Positions 16,559 through 25,523 are shown, counted from the stretch's first letter. The stretch: 64,000 bases of DNA from an uncultured Shewanella sp. (GCF_947491715.1 NZ_CANLKR010000020.1:1-64000); one strand, 5' to 3'. Notes: generated from the letters alone by a model not told the origin. A program made the numbers and translations.

Positions 16559-17965
16559 ATGGATAGCGCTTTGAAGGGAATACGACATTTTTGCTGTTTT
16601 ATTATTTCTTTATCTGGGCTCTTTTGGGGTCATTCAAGTTTTGCTCTGTCACCTGAAACCGTTAAATTTGATGAGGTGCGTCACATAGACAATCGTGCTC
16701 CTGATGCGTTAGGTCAGCACATGGCTAATAATGTCAGTGAGCTAAAGAACCGTTTTAGAATTGATCATAAAGTATCGGGTTTGACATTATTTGTGCAAAG
16801 AGAATTTGGTTCTGCACCTGTGGTTATAGTATTGCCCGACGGGCATAAATGGTACGCTAATCACCATCCCGATCAGGTTAAATGGGCGCAAGGGAAGACG
16901 GGAGACATGATAGTTATTGACAATCCAATGCCTGGTCCCTGGCAATTACTTGGGCAAATTAATTCAGGCTCAACAGTCACTAAAGTGTCTCATTTAGCGA
17001 TTCAAATAGACGATATTCCTCAGCCTGTTTTTCAAGGTGAACGTTTAAAGCTAACGGCAACACTGAGTAATGAGACTGATAAACTTCGTCTGCCTGGGCT
17101 TGATTATCTGTTTAAATGGCAAGCGCGTTTTATCAGTGAAGGTGATGTACAAGATGAAAATTTTGCTGTGGGCAGCGTCGATGTGGGGCAGTATTTCGAT
17201 AATGGTGAAGGGTTCGATGAGGTGCCTGATGATGGAGTATTCACTAGTCTGTTGGACTTTAATCAGGCTTGGGGGAATTATATCTTTGAAGTGAAAATGT
17301 ATAATGCTATTTTTGAACGTGAGCACCGCATTGCATTTCGATTGTCAAAAAGTCCCATCAATATTCGTTTTATATCGGATTTATCATCTAATGAAGCAGA
17401 GAGAAGCTTGTTGCTTGAAGTTGATGATGAAGTTCTTTTTTTGAATGAAACCAAAGTCGTTTTAGAATTAATCGGTCCCACAGGTAAGAGAAAAGTCATT
17501 GAGCTTAACGATATTAATGGATCGTTAACGCAGGTAACCCTACCTAGAGTCACGCATTTGGGCGGATACCGTGTTAATGTCAGTGCCATTAGCACTGTGA
17601 AGGGTAAGGCTTCTCGACGGGGGGAGATAGCCGCAGAGAATAGAGAAATCTATTTAACCTTACCTGCATTATTTTTTAATTTAATTCAACTTCCTCAACG
17701 TTTAACCCTAGAAGAGTTAATAGCAGCCAATGTTGAACGTACCGTTATTGCTGAGCAAAATGCTAAACGTTATGCATTAACTTGGATTATCTTGGGGAAT
17801 TTTTCTTTATTACTCATGGTCGGGCTTGTTTTCGGTATCGGGATGAAGCGCAAAAAGGTGATGAATGCAAAACGTGCCCAGCAACGAAGTGTCAAACAGA
17901 GTCAAGCAGAAATGAGCTTGATGTTAGATGAGATTGATTTAACTTTGCCCGATGGTAAGTTTTAG
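16559..17965 (+). CDS. TIGR03503 family exported membrane protein
   Basis: This is a conserved protein of unknown function found next to dnaQ in Shewanella and Vibrio relatives. The chosen start (ATG 16559, GGAGAAG 9 bases upstream) gives 468 residues. A signal sequence (HFCCFIISLSGLFW, cleaved near SSFA) precedes a beta-rich extracytoplasmic part with VVIVLPDGHKWYA and PMPGPWQLLGQI. A single C-terminal membrane helix follows at about residues 425-447 (WIILGNFSLLLMVGLVFGIG) with a basic cytoplasmic tail. An upstream reading frame continues into dnaQ and is probably not used. Confidence 0.82.
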   Translation: MDSALKGIRHFCCFIISLSGLFWGHSSFALSPETVKFDEVRHIDNRAPDALGQHMANNVSELKNRFRIDHKVSGLTLFVQREFGSAPVVIVLPDGHKWYANHHPDQVKWAQGKTGDMIVIDNPMPGPWQLLGQINSGSTVTKVSHLAIQIDDIPQPVFQGERLKLTATLSNETDKLRLPGLDYLFKWQARFISEGDVQDENFAVGSVDVGQYFDNGEGFDEVPDDGVFTSLLDFNQAWGNYIFEVKMYNAIFEREHRIAFRLSKSPINIRFISDLSSNEAERSLLLEVDDEVLFLNETKVVLELIGPTGKRKVIELNDINGSLTQVTLPRVTHLGGYRVNVSAISTVKGKASRRGEIAAENREIYLTLPALFFNLIQLPQRLTLEELIAANVERTVIAEQNAKRYALTWIILGNFSLLLMVGLVFGIGMKRKKVMNAKRAQQRSVKQSQAEMSLMLDEIDLTLPDGKF

Positions 17966-18120
17966 TTAGTCCTAAGCCTTTGGTTGATTGTATGCTTGGT
18001 GGATCAATTGGTTTGTGATGATAATTTATTCTTGGTAGTTGATTTATTTATTATTTTGTTTTAAATATGTCCAATTTGGTTGTTTTTTGTCTGGTTGGGT
18101 CGTTTTCGTTAAAAAAGTCA

Positions 18121-18149
18121 TTGACGCTAGCCCTTCGCATCCGTATTAT
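18121..18149 (+). promoter_or_regulatory. sigma-70 promoter of the tRNA-Asp genes
   Basis: TTGACG (18121-18126) and TATTAT (18144-18149) are separated by exactly 17 bases and lie 17 bases before the first tRNA. A GC-rich stretch follows the -10. This is a near-consensus promoter of the strength expected for stable RNA genes. Confidence 0.85.
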
Positions 18150-18166
18150 TCGCTGCAACTTGATGT

Positions 18167-18243
18167 GGAGCGGTAGTTCAGTTGGTTAGAATACCGGCCT
18201 GTCACGCCGGGGGTCGCGAGTTCGAGTCTCGTCCGTTCCGCCA
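18167..18243 (+). tRNA. tRNA-Asp (GTC), copy 1
   Basis: This 77-base tRNA includes an encoded CCA. The acceptor GGAGCGG pairs with CCGTTCC. The D-arm is AGTTCAGTTGGTTAGA, the anticodon is GTC at 18201-18203 in CCTGTCACG, and the T-loop is GTTCGAGTC. tRNA-Asp next to dnaQ is a common gammaproteobacterial arrangement. It is cotranscribed with an identical copy 54 bases downstream. Confidence 0.98.
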
Positions 18244-18297
18244 ATCAAGTTAACCAAATTTGATATTGATAGACATTAAGTTTGTTAATGAAGAATT

Positions 18298-18374
18298 GGA
18301 GCGGTAGTTCAGTTGGTTAGAATACCGGCCTGTCACGCCGGGGGTCGCGAGTTCGAGTCTCGTCCGTTCCGCCA
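18298..18374 (+). tRNA. tRNA-Asp (GTC), copy 2
   Basis: This gene is identical to copy 1 over all 77 bases, including the encoded CCA and GTC anticodon (18332-18334). It shares the upstream promoter and is followed 13 bases later by a strong terminator, so the pair forms one transcript. Confidence 0.98.
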
Positions 18375-18387
18375 ATATAAAAGAGAT

Positions 18388-18416
18388 AAGCCTCATCGAA
18401 AGATGAGGCTTTTTTC
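18388..18416 (+). terminator. terminator of the tRNA-Asp transcript
   Basis: AAGCCTCATC and GATGAGGCTT (18388-18397, 18402-18411) form a perfect 10-bp stem with a GAAA tetraloop, followed by a run of T. It directly follows the second tRNA gene. Confidence 0.95.
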
Positions 18417-18538
18417 GTATATAAGATTAAAAAACAGTAAGCGCGGTCATTTTCAAGCATCCATACTCTACATGACATTTGCGCATCCATGCACTGCGTA
18501 GTTCAGTTGAACAATCCTCTCAAAGAGTTCAGTTAGGC

Positions 18539-18594
18539 CGATAATGTTCCATACATTATTCAGCAATCACCCCCTATCTCTGGGGGGGAAGATT
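18539..18594. repeat. hairpin pair of the TCC-loop repeat family
   Basis: ATAATGT-tccat-ACATTAT is followed about 12 bases later by a second inverted repeat, CCCCC(TATCTCT)GGGGG. This is the same two-hairpin layout as the rRNA spacer, the 806-848 pair and the insertion in MITE copy 1. The surrounding 18420-18767 region has no gene that I can support. Confidence 0.5.
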
Positions 18595-18767
18595 TTTTAT
18601 TAGGGACCGCTCATTAAAGCGAGCCATTGGCTTTTGACATGAAAGCGGGTTCGACTTATCTATCTTTCGTTCAAAACGGATTGCTACGCGGTATTCACTG
18701 AAGGTTGAAATTGTCAGCGAAAATAGGGTTTTAAGTATACACTCAACAGAGAAAGGCGAGAGGGGAT

Positions 18768-19230
18768 ATGAGTGTAATGGATTATCAAAAAAGCGTGCAA
18801 GTACATGCAACGAGTGAAGAAATTTATTTGGCGTTGACTCAGGAGATGGAACATTGGTGGACGAGACCCGATAAACCGATTTTAAAGAAGGGGGGATTGC
18901 AACTTTTACTTTTCTCCCAATAACTCTTATTGGTCTTTTAGTGCGAAAAAGTTATTGCCCGATAAATTGGTGGCTTTGGAATGTATTGATGCATTTCATA
19001 TTCAGAAGGGAATGTCTAACGACATTAAAACAGAATGGTTAAATACACAATTGATTTGGAAAATAAAAAATTATGGTATGTACAGAGAAATTCATTTTAC
19101 TCATTTAGGTTTGGAACCTAACTTATTGTGTTTTGAGATCTGTAAACAAGGTTGGGATCATTTCTTTTTAGTCAGTTTACCCGCTTATTTGGATTTAGCG
19201 AGAGGTCAACCTCATACTTACAGGGAATGA
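18768..19230 (+). pseudogene. SRPBCC (AHSA1/START-like) domain protein, frameshifted
   Basis: A gene with a good GAGAGGGG ribosome site starts at ATG 18768 (MSVMDYQKSVQVHATSEEIY, then QEMEHWWTRPDK). This frame stops soon after a run of six G at 18890-18895. Removing one G restores a continuous frame through FYFSPNNSYWSFSAKKLLPD to a SRPBCC-type end (FEICKQGWDHFFLVSLPAYL) with stop at 19228-19230, about 153 residues in all. The pattern fits the START-like ligand-binding fold (AHSA1 family). It is either a recent pseudogene, a phase-variable gene or a sequencing error in the G tract. Confidence 0.72.
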
Positions 19231-19339
19231 TAAATCATACCTTCTCCGTATGATGAGTAAAAATATGAGTGGTTTTTTGTTATCACAATGACTACTGTGA
19301 TCAATGAGATGTAGCCCCGTTGGGAAGAGGTGAGCGACG

Positions 19340-19373
19340 AGAGAAGCAGTGCCTATCATGGCACTGCTTCTCT
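19340..19373. terminator. 14-bp stem hairpin after the secreted toxin-like gene
   Basis: AGAGAAGCAGTGCC and GGCACTGCTTCTCT form a perfect 14-bp stem with a six-base loop, 7 bases beyond the stop of the 807-residue gene. No clear T tract follows in either direction. It is likely a transcript-end stabiliser or a weak terminator. Confidence 0.55.
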
Positions 19374-19380
19374 GAGTAAT

Positions 19381-21804
19381 CTAATTTTTGGGAATAGCAT
19401 TACCCATAAATTCAAGACGAATACTCTCGACTAGACTTAAGTCAATGTTGCTCGGTTCTCTTAATGAAAATGACCAAGTAGAAAAGGGAGTGGGCTCGAA
19501 GTAAGCAAATGCAAATTGATCGGCAATACCGCCATCAGTGATCAGATTATATTGAACGTTATTCATATCACCATTTTGAAGTTTATAACCAAATAAGCGA
19601 TATAAAGGGTTCGCATTGAAGGTATATTCTGTGCCTTGCCAACGATCTTGGTATTCACCATTACTTTCAATATCAATAAAATAGTCATTATTAGTAGGAA
19701 GTTGGCTTCCTTGTAATACGACCCTTACCGTGCTTAAACGGACTCGGTCGAATAAATTAAAGGCACTATGATCTTGACTGATATGGACACTTAATGAGCC
19801 ATCCGCCGCAAAATCTGCTAACTGTTGAGGATCGGTGATTTCAATGCTGTTAATAGAGAAATCTTGCGGTGATGGGGTAAAACGATTAAGTGCTTGGGTA
19901 TATTCATCATTTAATGTGGCTAAATCGAGTTTGTACTCCAAGTAGTCTTTATTTAAGGAGGGACTGACTTGACTCTCGCTTAAGCCCCAATAACGAAAGG
20001 CAGCTTCATAGTTTGAGAGGGCAACAAACATGGGACGTTTAAGACTATTCAAATTACGATAGAAGAGGGTTTCAAGTTCAAGTAATGCATTTTGTTCGTT
20101 ATCGATATCAGCCAGTAAAGTTTCAATACGTGCAAGGTGATTCTTGTTGACTTCTGCCGCAATTAATAATTCAACAAGACGAGATTGTTCTTGAGCTAGA
20201 TCAATTTGTACTGCGTTAATGGACTTACCATAAACAATGAGTTTTTCAAGTTCGGCTAAATAACCTGTGGCGCCCACAACACCTAAGCTACTGGCCCAAC
20301 GAAGATGGGAACGAACATCAATCAGTAATACTTCCCAAGCATTATTGCTTTCATGAAGAGAAGGGATAGTAAAGGTCAAGTTTTCAAAATTATTAGCGAC
20401 TTTATCATAGAGTAAATCTCGTTTGACTGTTGTCGTGAGACTGGCCATGCCATTTACTGCGCCAGTGACTTTTTCAAGCACTCCCGCAACCAATTTTATT
20501 TTGAGGGCTAATTCGGTGAGTTGTACGGCAGTATCTGGAATATCGGCAGCGAGAGAGTTGAGTCCTTCGACATTGCCGACAAATGCGCCAGCCATGGCAG
20601 AACCAATAGAGCTGACTGCCGTGAATACTTCTAATGCGACTTGCAGTTCTTGTTTTGTTTTCCAGTTTTCAAGGCCGATAAGAAATGCTGAACGTGCAGA
20701 GAAAACACTGGATTCTTGTGCTGAAAACTGTTGCTTAATATTGGCAAGTGAATTTTCTAATTCAGTGATATTCAATACTGCTTGCTCGGCAATGGCCGCC
20801 TCTGCTTGGATAGCATCTTTCATATTATCAAGCATGAGCTCAGCTTCAATTTTTCTCACATTGGTGGTTTTGCCTTGATCCACAAAACGCTCATATTGGC
20901 CCTGATAGTCTTGCATTGTATCTAGATAGCTAGAATAAGTGTTTTGGTAAAGTTGCCTGTCTAGATAGGGAACATAATTGTCGCTTTGGCTGGCATATTC
21001 GATGAATTGCTTTAAGTTAGCCGCTTGGAGGTATAGATTAGCAATAAAGGGGTTCTCTTCTAATACTGTGGGTGACGATCTTAAATAGCTTTCTATCCAA
21101 GTGAGCATTTTTAAACTTAAGCTGGGGTTTTGATCATAAATTGAAGCGGCCATATCAAAGGTTTTTTCAAAGACAGTTTTATAACCATTCAGATTAAGCT
21201 GAAGGTAACCACTCAAGTCTCCACTAATATCTTGTGTTTTGTGTAGGCCTGTTAATTGGGTGATGAGTTGTCCTTGACCCAAAGTGCTTGCTTGGATTGA
21301 TGTCAGATCGTAATGGCCATCAGGCTGGATGGCCAGTGTGCTTAAATTAGCGGTTAATTCTTGAGTAAAGATCCCCACCATTTCATTGCTCTGTGCGGCA
21401 CTGTCTAATGTGATGGTGCCATGGCCTTCTCCATTAATTTGTCGAGCAAAAATGAATAAAGATTGATTTTTTAACGACAAAACAAAATGACTGGGTACCG
21501 TAACCGTATCGGCAACAATGACAATACTGGTTGGTTTTTCAGAGCCAATACGTGGATCACTTAAGACATCAGATAAATTAACTTGTAAATCGGCAACAAT
21601 CATAGAAGTTGCACTGATCTCATAAGTGCTCTTTGAAATATGTTGAGGTAGGGGAGTGGGCTCAGTTAACCCATGGAAGTCCGTCCAATTATTAGCTTGA
21701 GAATGTAAACTGAAGAATAAGCTGGTGGTCAATATACTGGTAGAAAGTAAGTGTATTGAATTTTTATTGAGCTTGAATAAGTGATTGGGTAATAAGGTGC
21801 ACAT
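19381..21804 (-). CDS. large exported protein with TcA-like C-terminal region, putative toxin component
   Basis: The 807-residue protein starts at ATG 21804, where AAAGGA lies 6 bases upstream; earlier ATG and TTG codons fit less well. A signal peptide ends near SLHSQA (about residue 38). Residues 50-165 are beta-rich. About 310-560 are long amphipathic and coiled helices with hydrophobic stretches (AVSSIGSAMAGAFVG, IKLVAGVLEKVTGAV), as expected of an alpha-helical pore former. The tail (FDRVRLSTVRVVLQGS and FSTWSFSLREPSNIDLSLVE) resembles by eye the C-terminal TcB-binding region of Tc-toxin A subunits. It follows the XaxA-like gene by 136 bases on the same strand. Function is inferred; it is far shorter than a real TcA (about 2500). 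Confidence 0.6.
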   Translation of the reverse strand: MCTLLPNHLFKLNKNSIHLLSTSILTTSLFFSLHSQANNWTDFHGLTEPTPLPQHISKSTYEISATSMIVADLQVNLSDVLSDPRIGSEKPTSIVIVADTVTVPSHFVLSLKNQSLFIFARQINGEGHGTITLDSAAQSNEMVGIFTQELTANLSTLAIQPDGHYDLTSIQASTLGQGQLITQLTGLHKTQDISGDLSGYLQLNLNGYKTVFEKTFDMAASIYDQNPSLSLKMLTWIESYLRSSPTVLEENPFIANLYLQAANLKQFIEYASQSDNYVPYLDRQLYQNTYSSYLDTMQDYQGQYERFVDQGKTTNVRKIEAELMLDNMKDAIQAEAAIAEQAVLNITELENSLANIKQQFSAQESSVFSARSAFLIGLENWKTKQELQVALEVFTAVSSIGSAMAGAFVGNVEGLNSLAADIPDTAVQLTELALKIKLVAGVLEKVTGAVNGMASLTTTVKRDLLYDKVANNFENLTFTIPSLHESNNAWEVLLIDVRSHLRWASSLGVVGATGYLAELEKLIVYGKSINAVQIDLAQEQSRLVELLIAAEVNKNHLARIETLLADIDNEQNALLELETLFYRNLNSLKRPMFVALSNYEAAFRYWGLSESQVSPSLNKDYLEYKLDLATLNDEYTQALNRFTPSPQDFSINSIEITDPQQLADFAADGSLSVHISQDHSAFNLFDRVRLSTVRVVLQGSQLPTNNDYFIDIESNGEYQDRWQGTEYTFNANPLYRLFGYKLQNGDMNNVQYNLITDGGIADQFAFAYFEPTPFSTWSFSLREPSNIDLSLVESIRLEFMGNAIPKN

Positions 21805-21866
21805 AGACATTCCTTTCAATATGGCTTGATATATTTATTGTTATAAGTGTCTTACTCTGGTTTGAC

Positions 21867-21906
21867 ATGCCGTATTTAAACTGATATTGAAGATTAAATA
21901 CGGCAT
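21867..21906. other. 13-bp stem hairpin between the two toxin-like genes
   Basis: ATGCCGTATTTAA (21867-21879) and TTAAATACGGCAT (21894-21906) are perfect inverted repeats around a 14-base loop. The hairpin lies in the 136-base gap between the XaxA-like and the 807-residue gene. It could attenuate read-through so the two proteins are made in unequal amounts. No T tract follows, so full termination is unlikely. Confidence 0.55.
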
Positions 21907-21940
21907 TTGAAATAATATTAATGAATAAGCCTTGGCTAAA

Positions 21941-23161
21941 TTACAAAGACTCGTCTTCGACTATGATGTAGGCATTTTGAGCAAATTCTGTTGCTTTTGC
22001 AGAGATTTCTTGCCATTCAGTTTGGATTTGGCTAACCGTTAGCGAGGCTGTGATACTGGCGACCAATGCTAATGCGTTGTCTAACCCATTTTCACCTTCT
22101 GTTGAAGAAATATGTTCTAGCATGACGTTAAAATCGGCATTAATTCCTTGCCAGTGTCCCTTTAATTTATTGACATGTGGAATAGCTGCGCGAATTTTAT
22201 CTTCCATACCTATGATGCTAGTGTAAGATTTTTGATAGGAGACGTAGATATTTTCTCTGTACGTTAATTGCTCTTGCAATACTTTAATATCAGCCTTTAA
22301 TTGATTTCTTTCTTTGCGAGCCTTTTCTGCTTTATCGCCATAAATACCCGCTACAGGTGCAGCGGCAAGAATGCCATAAACGGGCACCCAAGCATAGGTC
22401 ACTGTGGTGGCTGCGATGGTGACATACTTATCATATTCGGCATTAAGTTGATTGACTCTAGCTTGTATTTCAGCAATCTGTCTTTTTAAATCACTGCCAT
22501 CATCGAGCAAGTATTCCGCATGCGTGGTTCTAAGGGTATCAAGTTGACCGCTTTGTAAGGCGATATCTGCAGCAAAATTAAGAAGGTCAGTTTCTGCTTG
22601 GGCGGTATCGGCTTCACGAGTAACCGCATATGATTTCAGTATGTTGAGCAATGAAATGGATACGGCGCGCTGAGTTTCTGCTGTTGCTAAATCACCTGAC
22701 ATTGCGGCTGTTTTCATGGTGACGAGACTATCGAGTAAGGGTTGCATGAACATGGCATGAATATCAGCGTAATTGCTCAGCTCAAGGGCTAAACTGACAA
22801 TCCCTGGATATATTGTACGGTTCCAATTGTCGGCTGTGGTGTTGACTGAAACGTACTCTTCCAATAAGGGTTGAAAAGTGGTGAACTCTACGTTGCTGGG
22901 AATTGCAAAGGCATTGATCATAGATGCTTCTGTGAGTGGTAGGCGCATCGCTTCTTCAACATAAGCCTGAATGGTATACCATTCTTCTTGTTTCAGTAGA
23001 AAGGCATCAGACTCTAAATCGATAAATTGGCCATTAGTACCAGTAACAGTGTCATAATCAATGGGGTTGATAGTTGTGGCATAGGCTGATGTTATAACAC
23101 TGGCACTGATTAAAGAAAGTGCAAAAACAGATTTAATTATTTTTTGAGTGGTTTTTTTCAT
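21941..23161 (-). CDS. XaxA/YaxA-like alpha-pore-forming toxin subunit, exported
   Basis: The 406-residue protein has a clear signal peptide (residues 1-28, FALSLISASVITSAYA). The body is nearly all alpha-helical. Segments LKQEEWYTIQAYVEEAMRLP near the N-terminus and YDKYVTIAATTVTYAWVP, then GIYGDKAEKARKERNQLKAD, parallel the XaxA/YaxA family (alpha-xenorhabdolysin A subunit). There a coiled-coil stalk carries a hydrophobic head that inserts in membranes. Here the hydrophobic head is residues 247-275. Known XaxA/YaxA need a B subunit of about 340 residues; none is seen, and the neighbour is the 807-residue protein. AAGGA lies 10 bases before the ATG. Secretion by a Sec signal would be unusual for the family. 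Confidence 0.72.
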   Translation of the reverse strand: MKKTTQKIIKSVFALSLISASVITSAYATTINPIDYDTVTGTNGQFIDLESDAFLLKQEEWYTIQAYVEEAMRLPLTEASMINAFAIPSNVEFTTFQPLLEEYVSVNTTADNWNRTIYPGIVSLALELSNYADIHAMFMQPLLDSLVTMKTAAMSGDLATAETQRAVSISLLNILKSYAVTREADTAQAETDLLNFAADIALQSGQLDTLRTTHAEYLLDDGSDLKRQIAEIQARVNQLNAEYDKYVTIAATTVTYAWVPVYGILAAAPVAGIYGDKAEKARKERNQLKADIKVLQEQLTYRENIYVSYQKSYTSIIGMEDKIRAAIPHVNKLKGHWQGINADFNVMLEHISSTEGENGLDNALALVASITASLTVSQIQTEWQEISAKATEFAQNAYIIVEDESL

Positions 23162-23336
23162 TATTACGTTTCCTTTTTATAATATATTTTCAGGGTAATA
23201 AATGCTTATTGTTAATGTTTAAATATTGTTCCTCACTTTTTTATTTTGAAATTTTGTTTCATGATAATGCTAATGTAAATAAAAGAAAGACGATTATTGG
23301 AATATGATTCATTCTTAATTAGAATGTTTACTGTTA

Positions 23337-24278
23337 TTACGGTGAGTTTAATATTATTGTAGGTCTTTCTAAACTTCTTTTATTAATTATAGGGTTGTTT
23401 GAAAAAATATCGATATAATGTTTAATGAAACATTTTACTTTCAATGGTACGAAATTATTTTGGGGGTATATAGCGTGTATTGGAAAGGCTACGGGAGTGA
23501 AGTCAGGTAATAATGTCACAAGCTTGCCAGACGCTATTTCATCTTCAATGAGCCATTGAGGAAGGACAGCGACTCCCAATCCTGCAAGCACACATTGTTT
23601 GAGCACATCTGCAGAGCTTGATTTGACAGTGCCTTTTAGGGGAAAGCAAATCTCCTTACTGTTATGAATGAAGTTCCAATGATTGAATTCACCTCTTTGT
23701 GTAAAGCATAAACAATTATGTGACTTTAAGTCATCTAATGTTTGTGGATAACCATGAGAAGAGAGATATTTCGGACTGGACACTAATAAACGCCCACAGG
23801 AACCAATTTTTCTTGCAATAAGATTTGAATCGGCTAAATGTCCGATCCTAATAGCGACATCAACCCCTTCATTAATTAAGTCTATACGCCGTCCTAACAA
23901 GTCAATATCGAGATTTATTTTGGGGTATTTCTTTTTAAATTCGATTAAATGAGGCGTAATAAATAATCGCCCAAAGGTATCCGGTAGACTCATGCGTAAA
24001 TTTCCTGTTGGCATGAGTGTGTTTTCTTTTATTTCATTTTCTGCCAGCTCAAGTTCATTAAGGATACGAATACAGTGTTTATAATAATGGGAAGCCACAT
24101 CTGCAAGTAATATTTGTCGAGAATTTCTAATGATAAGTTTTGTTCCTAGGTTTTTTTCTAATGCAGCTATTTTTTTACTAATTGATGACTGTGTCATATT
24201 AAGCTCTGAGGCAACTGCAGTGAAGCTGCCTAACTGAATAATACGAACAAAAATTTTCATTGATAAAAAACGATCCAT
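23337..24278 (-). CDS. LysR family regulator (CrgA/AaeR-like)
   Basis: The 313-residue protein has an N-terminal HTH (MKIFVRIIQLGSFTAVASEL, then SSISKKIAALEKNLG). Its effector domain is of the CrgA type (GRRIDLINEGVDVAIRIGHL, LPQWLIEDEIASGKLV). It lies 175 bases upstream of the XaxA-like gene on the same strand, so it could control or be cotranscribed with the toxin-like pair. Its C-terminus is extended by about 15 residues (NKRSLERPTIIL) compared with typical members. Target and ligand are unknown. Confidence 0.85.
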   Translation of the reverse strand: MDRFLSMKIFVRIIQLGSFTAVASELNMTQSSISKKIAALEKNLGTKLIIRNSRQILLADVASHYYKHCIRILNELELAENEIKENTLMPTGNLRMSLPDTFGRLFITPHLIEFKKKYPKINLDIDLLGRRIDLINEGVDVAIRIGHLADSNLIARKIGSCGRLLVSSPKYLSSHGYPQTLDDLKSHNCLCFTQRGEFNHWNFIHNSKEICFPLKGTVKSSSADVLKQCVLAGLGVAVLPQWLIEDEIASGKLVTLLPDFTPVAFPIHAIYPQNNFVPLKVKCFIKHYIDIFSNNPIINKRSLERPTIILNSP

Positions 24279-24707
24279 TTATTTACTCCATTATTGTTCT
24301 CACTGTTTTATACCTGTGATTACTTTTGATAGCGAACAAAATATGGATGAAACAATGTGATTAATTAACATTTATTAAACATTGTATGAGAGCAAATAAG
24401 GAATAAAGTGAGAATAAAACAAAACCTGTGTCATAAATGTGTGAATACCATTATGCTTTATTTTAATGTATTGGTATTTAACAAATTTTTTTCAATATTT
24501 ATGTTTTATATTTGTTTTTTATTTGTTTTTTATTTGTTTTGTTATTGTTTCACTGTGAGGTCTGACCTGTTATTTTGTTTCGCTTTGTGAATGGTTGTTA
24601 ACCATGGTGGGTTGGGGGGGGATGTTTAACCTAATATAAATCGGTGATATTTTGCAGGATGAGGAAGTGACCAGCTGAAAAACAGCTGGCTCAAAAGTGA
24701 ATGGATA
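24279..24707. other. AT-rich intergenic region with simple repeats
   Basis: I find no supportable gene. A 12-base unit TATTTGTTTTTT repeats about three times near 24507-24541, and a run of eight G lies at 24614-24621. A short frame here codes only for low-complexity Phe-rich sequence. The region separates the LysR gene from the end of the cupin-like gene. Confidence 0.5.
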
Positions 24708-25523
24708 TTATTTAATGAAGTTAACTTTTGCTAGCTCACCATTATTTTGTCGAATAATGACAGTAGAAAAGGCTTTAGTCACTGAGTAGATCACCATATA
24801 GCGACCTGTTAAAAATGAATCGGCATGTATGGTCCAAGGAGCCATGTTAATGCCATAACCAAAAGGTATGTTAAAAGCGGAAATTTCGCTTTCACCCTTA
24901 TCATTTTTTTTACCAATGATTAAATAGCCACTTGCTGTGGGGTCTAAAGGCATATGGAAATGGGGTCTATCATGAACTTCTAAATAAGCCCCTCCGCCAA
25001 TGATAGGGTCAAATAAAAATTCTTTTGCGTAATCTTCACCTATTGCAGTGATGGTTAAAGGTATATTTTCTTCAGTGTCAAAAGAAAGGGTTTCACCTAA
25101 AGGGACAAGATGGCAACCGTAATATGATAAATGTGCAAACGTTGTGTCAGCGATAGGTATATTCAGACTATTCATCCCTTTTGGGAGCAAGTAACGGCCA
25201 TTTCCGCCGAGAATATTAGCATCATCAATGGTTAGATCGATATGATTTATCCATTCACCTTCTAATGTGAGGCGAGGAGGGCAAACAGGTGAGACTAAGG
25301 GGGGGATATCTTTATTTTTTACAGGTGTAAAGCCATTAAGGCCTAAAGTATATTTTTCATTAGGGGCTGCATATCCAATGAAATTTTCTGTTCGCATATA
25401 AGCCTTATTGGTATGTCCTTCACGATTAACTAATAGGGATGGAATGTCCTTGATTAGGTCTTCGGGTAACGTTCTTAAGCTTTTTAAACAATCTACTTGG
25501 ATAAGAATGGGGTCGGTACACAT
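24708..25523 (-). CDS. cupin-like protein of unknown function
   Basis: The 271-residue protein has no signal peptide and is probably cytoplasmic. Its C-terminal half looks like a cupin barrel: HDRPHFHMPLD gives an H-x-H pair, followed by SGYLIIGKK, then FNIPFGYGINMAPWTIHADS with a further histidine. This is the layout of small-molecule isomerases, lyases and dioxygenases. The N-terminal half (about residues 1-130) is not recognised. It lies 86 bases downstream of an NhaC antiporter on the same strand, with a divergent LysR gene beyond. This suggests it acts on the compound carried by the transporter. AAGGA lies about 9 bases before the ATG. Confidence 0.6.
   Translation of the reverse strand: MCTDPILIQVDCLKSLRTLPEDLIKDIPSLLVNREGHTNKAYMRTENFIGYAAPNEKYTLGLNGFTPVKNKDIPPLVSPVCPPRLTLEGEWINHIDLTIDDANILGGNGRYLLPKGMNSLNIPIADTTFAHLSYYGCHLVPLGETLSFDTEENIPLTITAIGEDYAKEFLFDPIIGGGAYLEVHDRPHFHMPLDPTASGYLIIGKKNDKGESEISAFNIPFGYGINMAPWTIHADSFLTGRYMVIYSVTKAFSTVIIRQNNGELAKVNFIK

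Noticed and set aside
18313..18501. 62-residue ORF overlapping the second tRNA-Asp
   Set aside because: Its first third is tRNA sequence and it contains the terminator.
20423..20878. 151-residue ORF opposite the 807-residue gene
   Set aside because: It is a shadow of the real gene: Ser/Ala-rich antisense composition and no ribosome site.
24408..24590. 60-residue Phe/Tyr-rich ORF
   Set aside because: It derives from the repeated TATTTGTTTTTT stretch; low complexity with no ribosome site.
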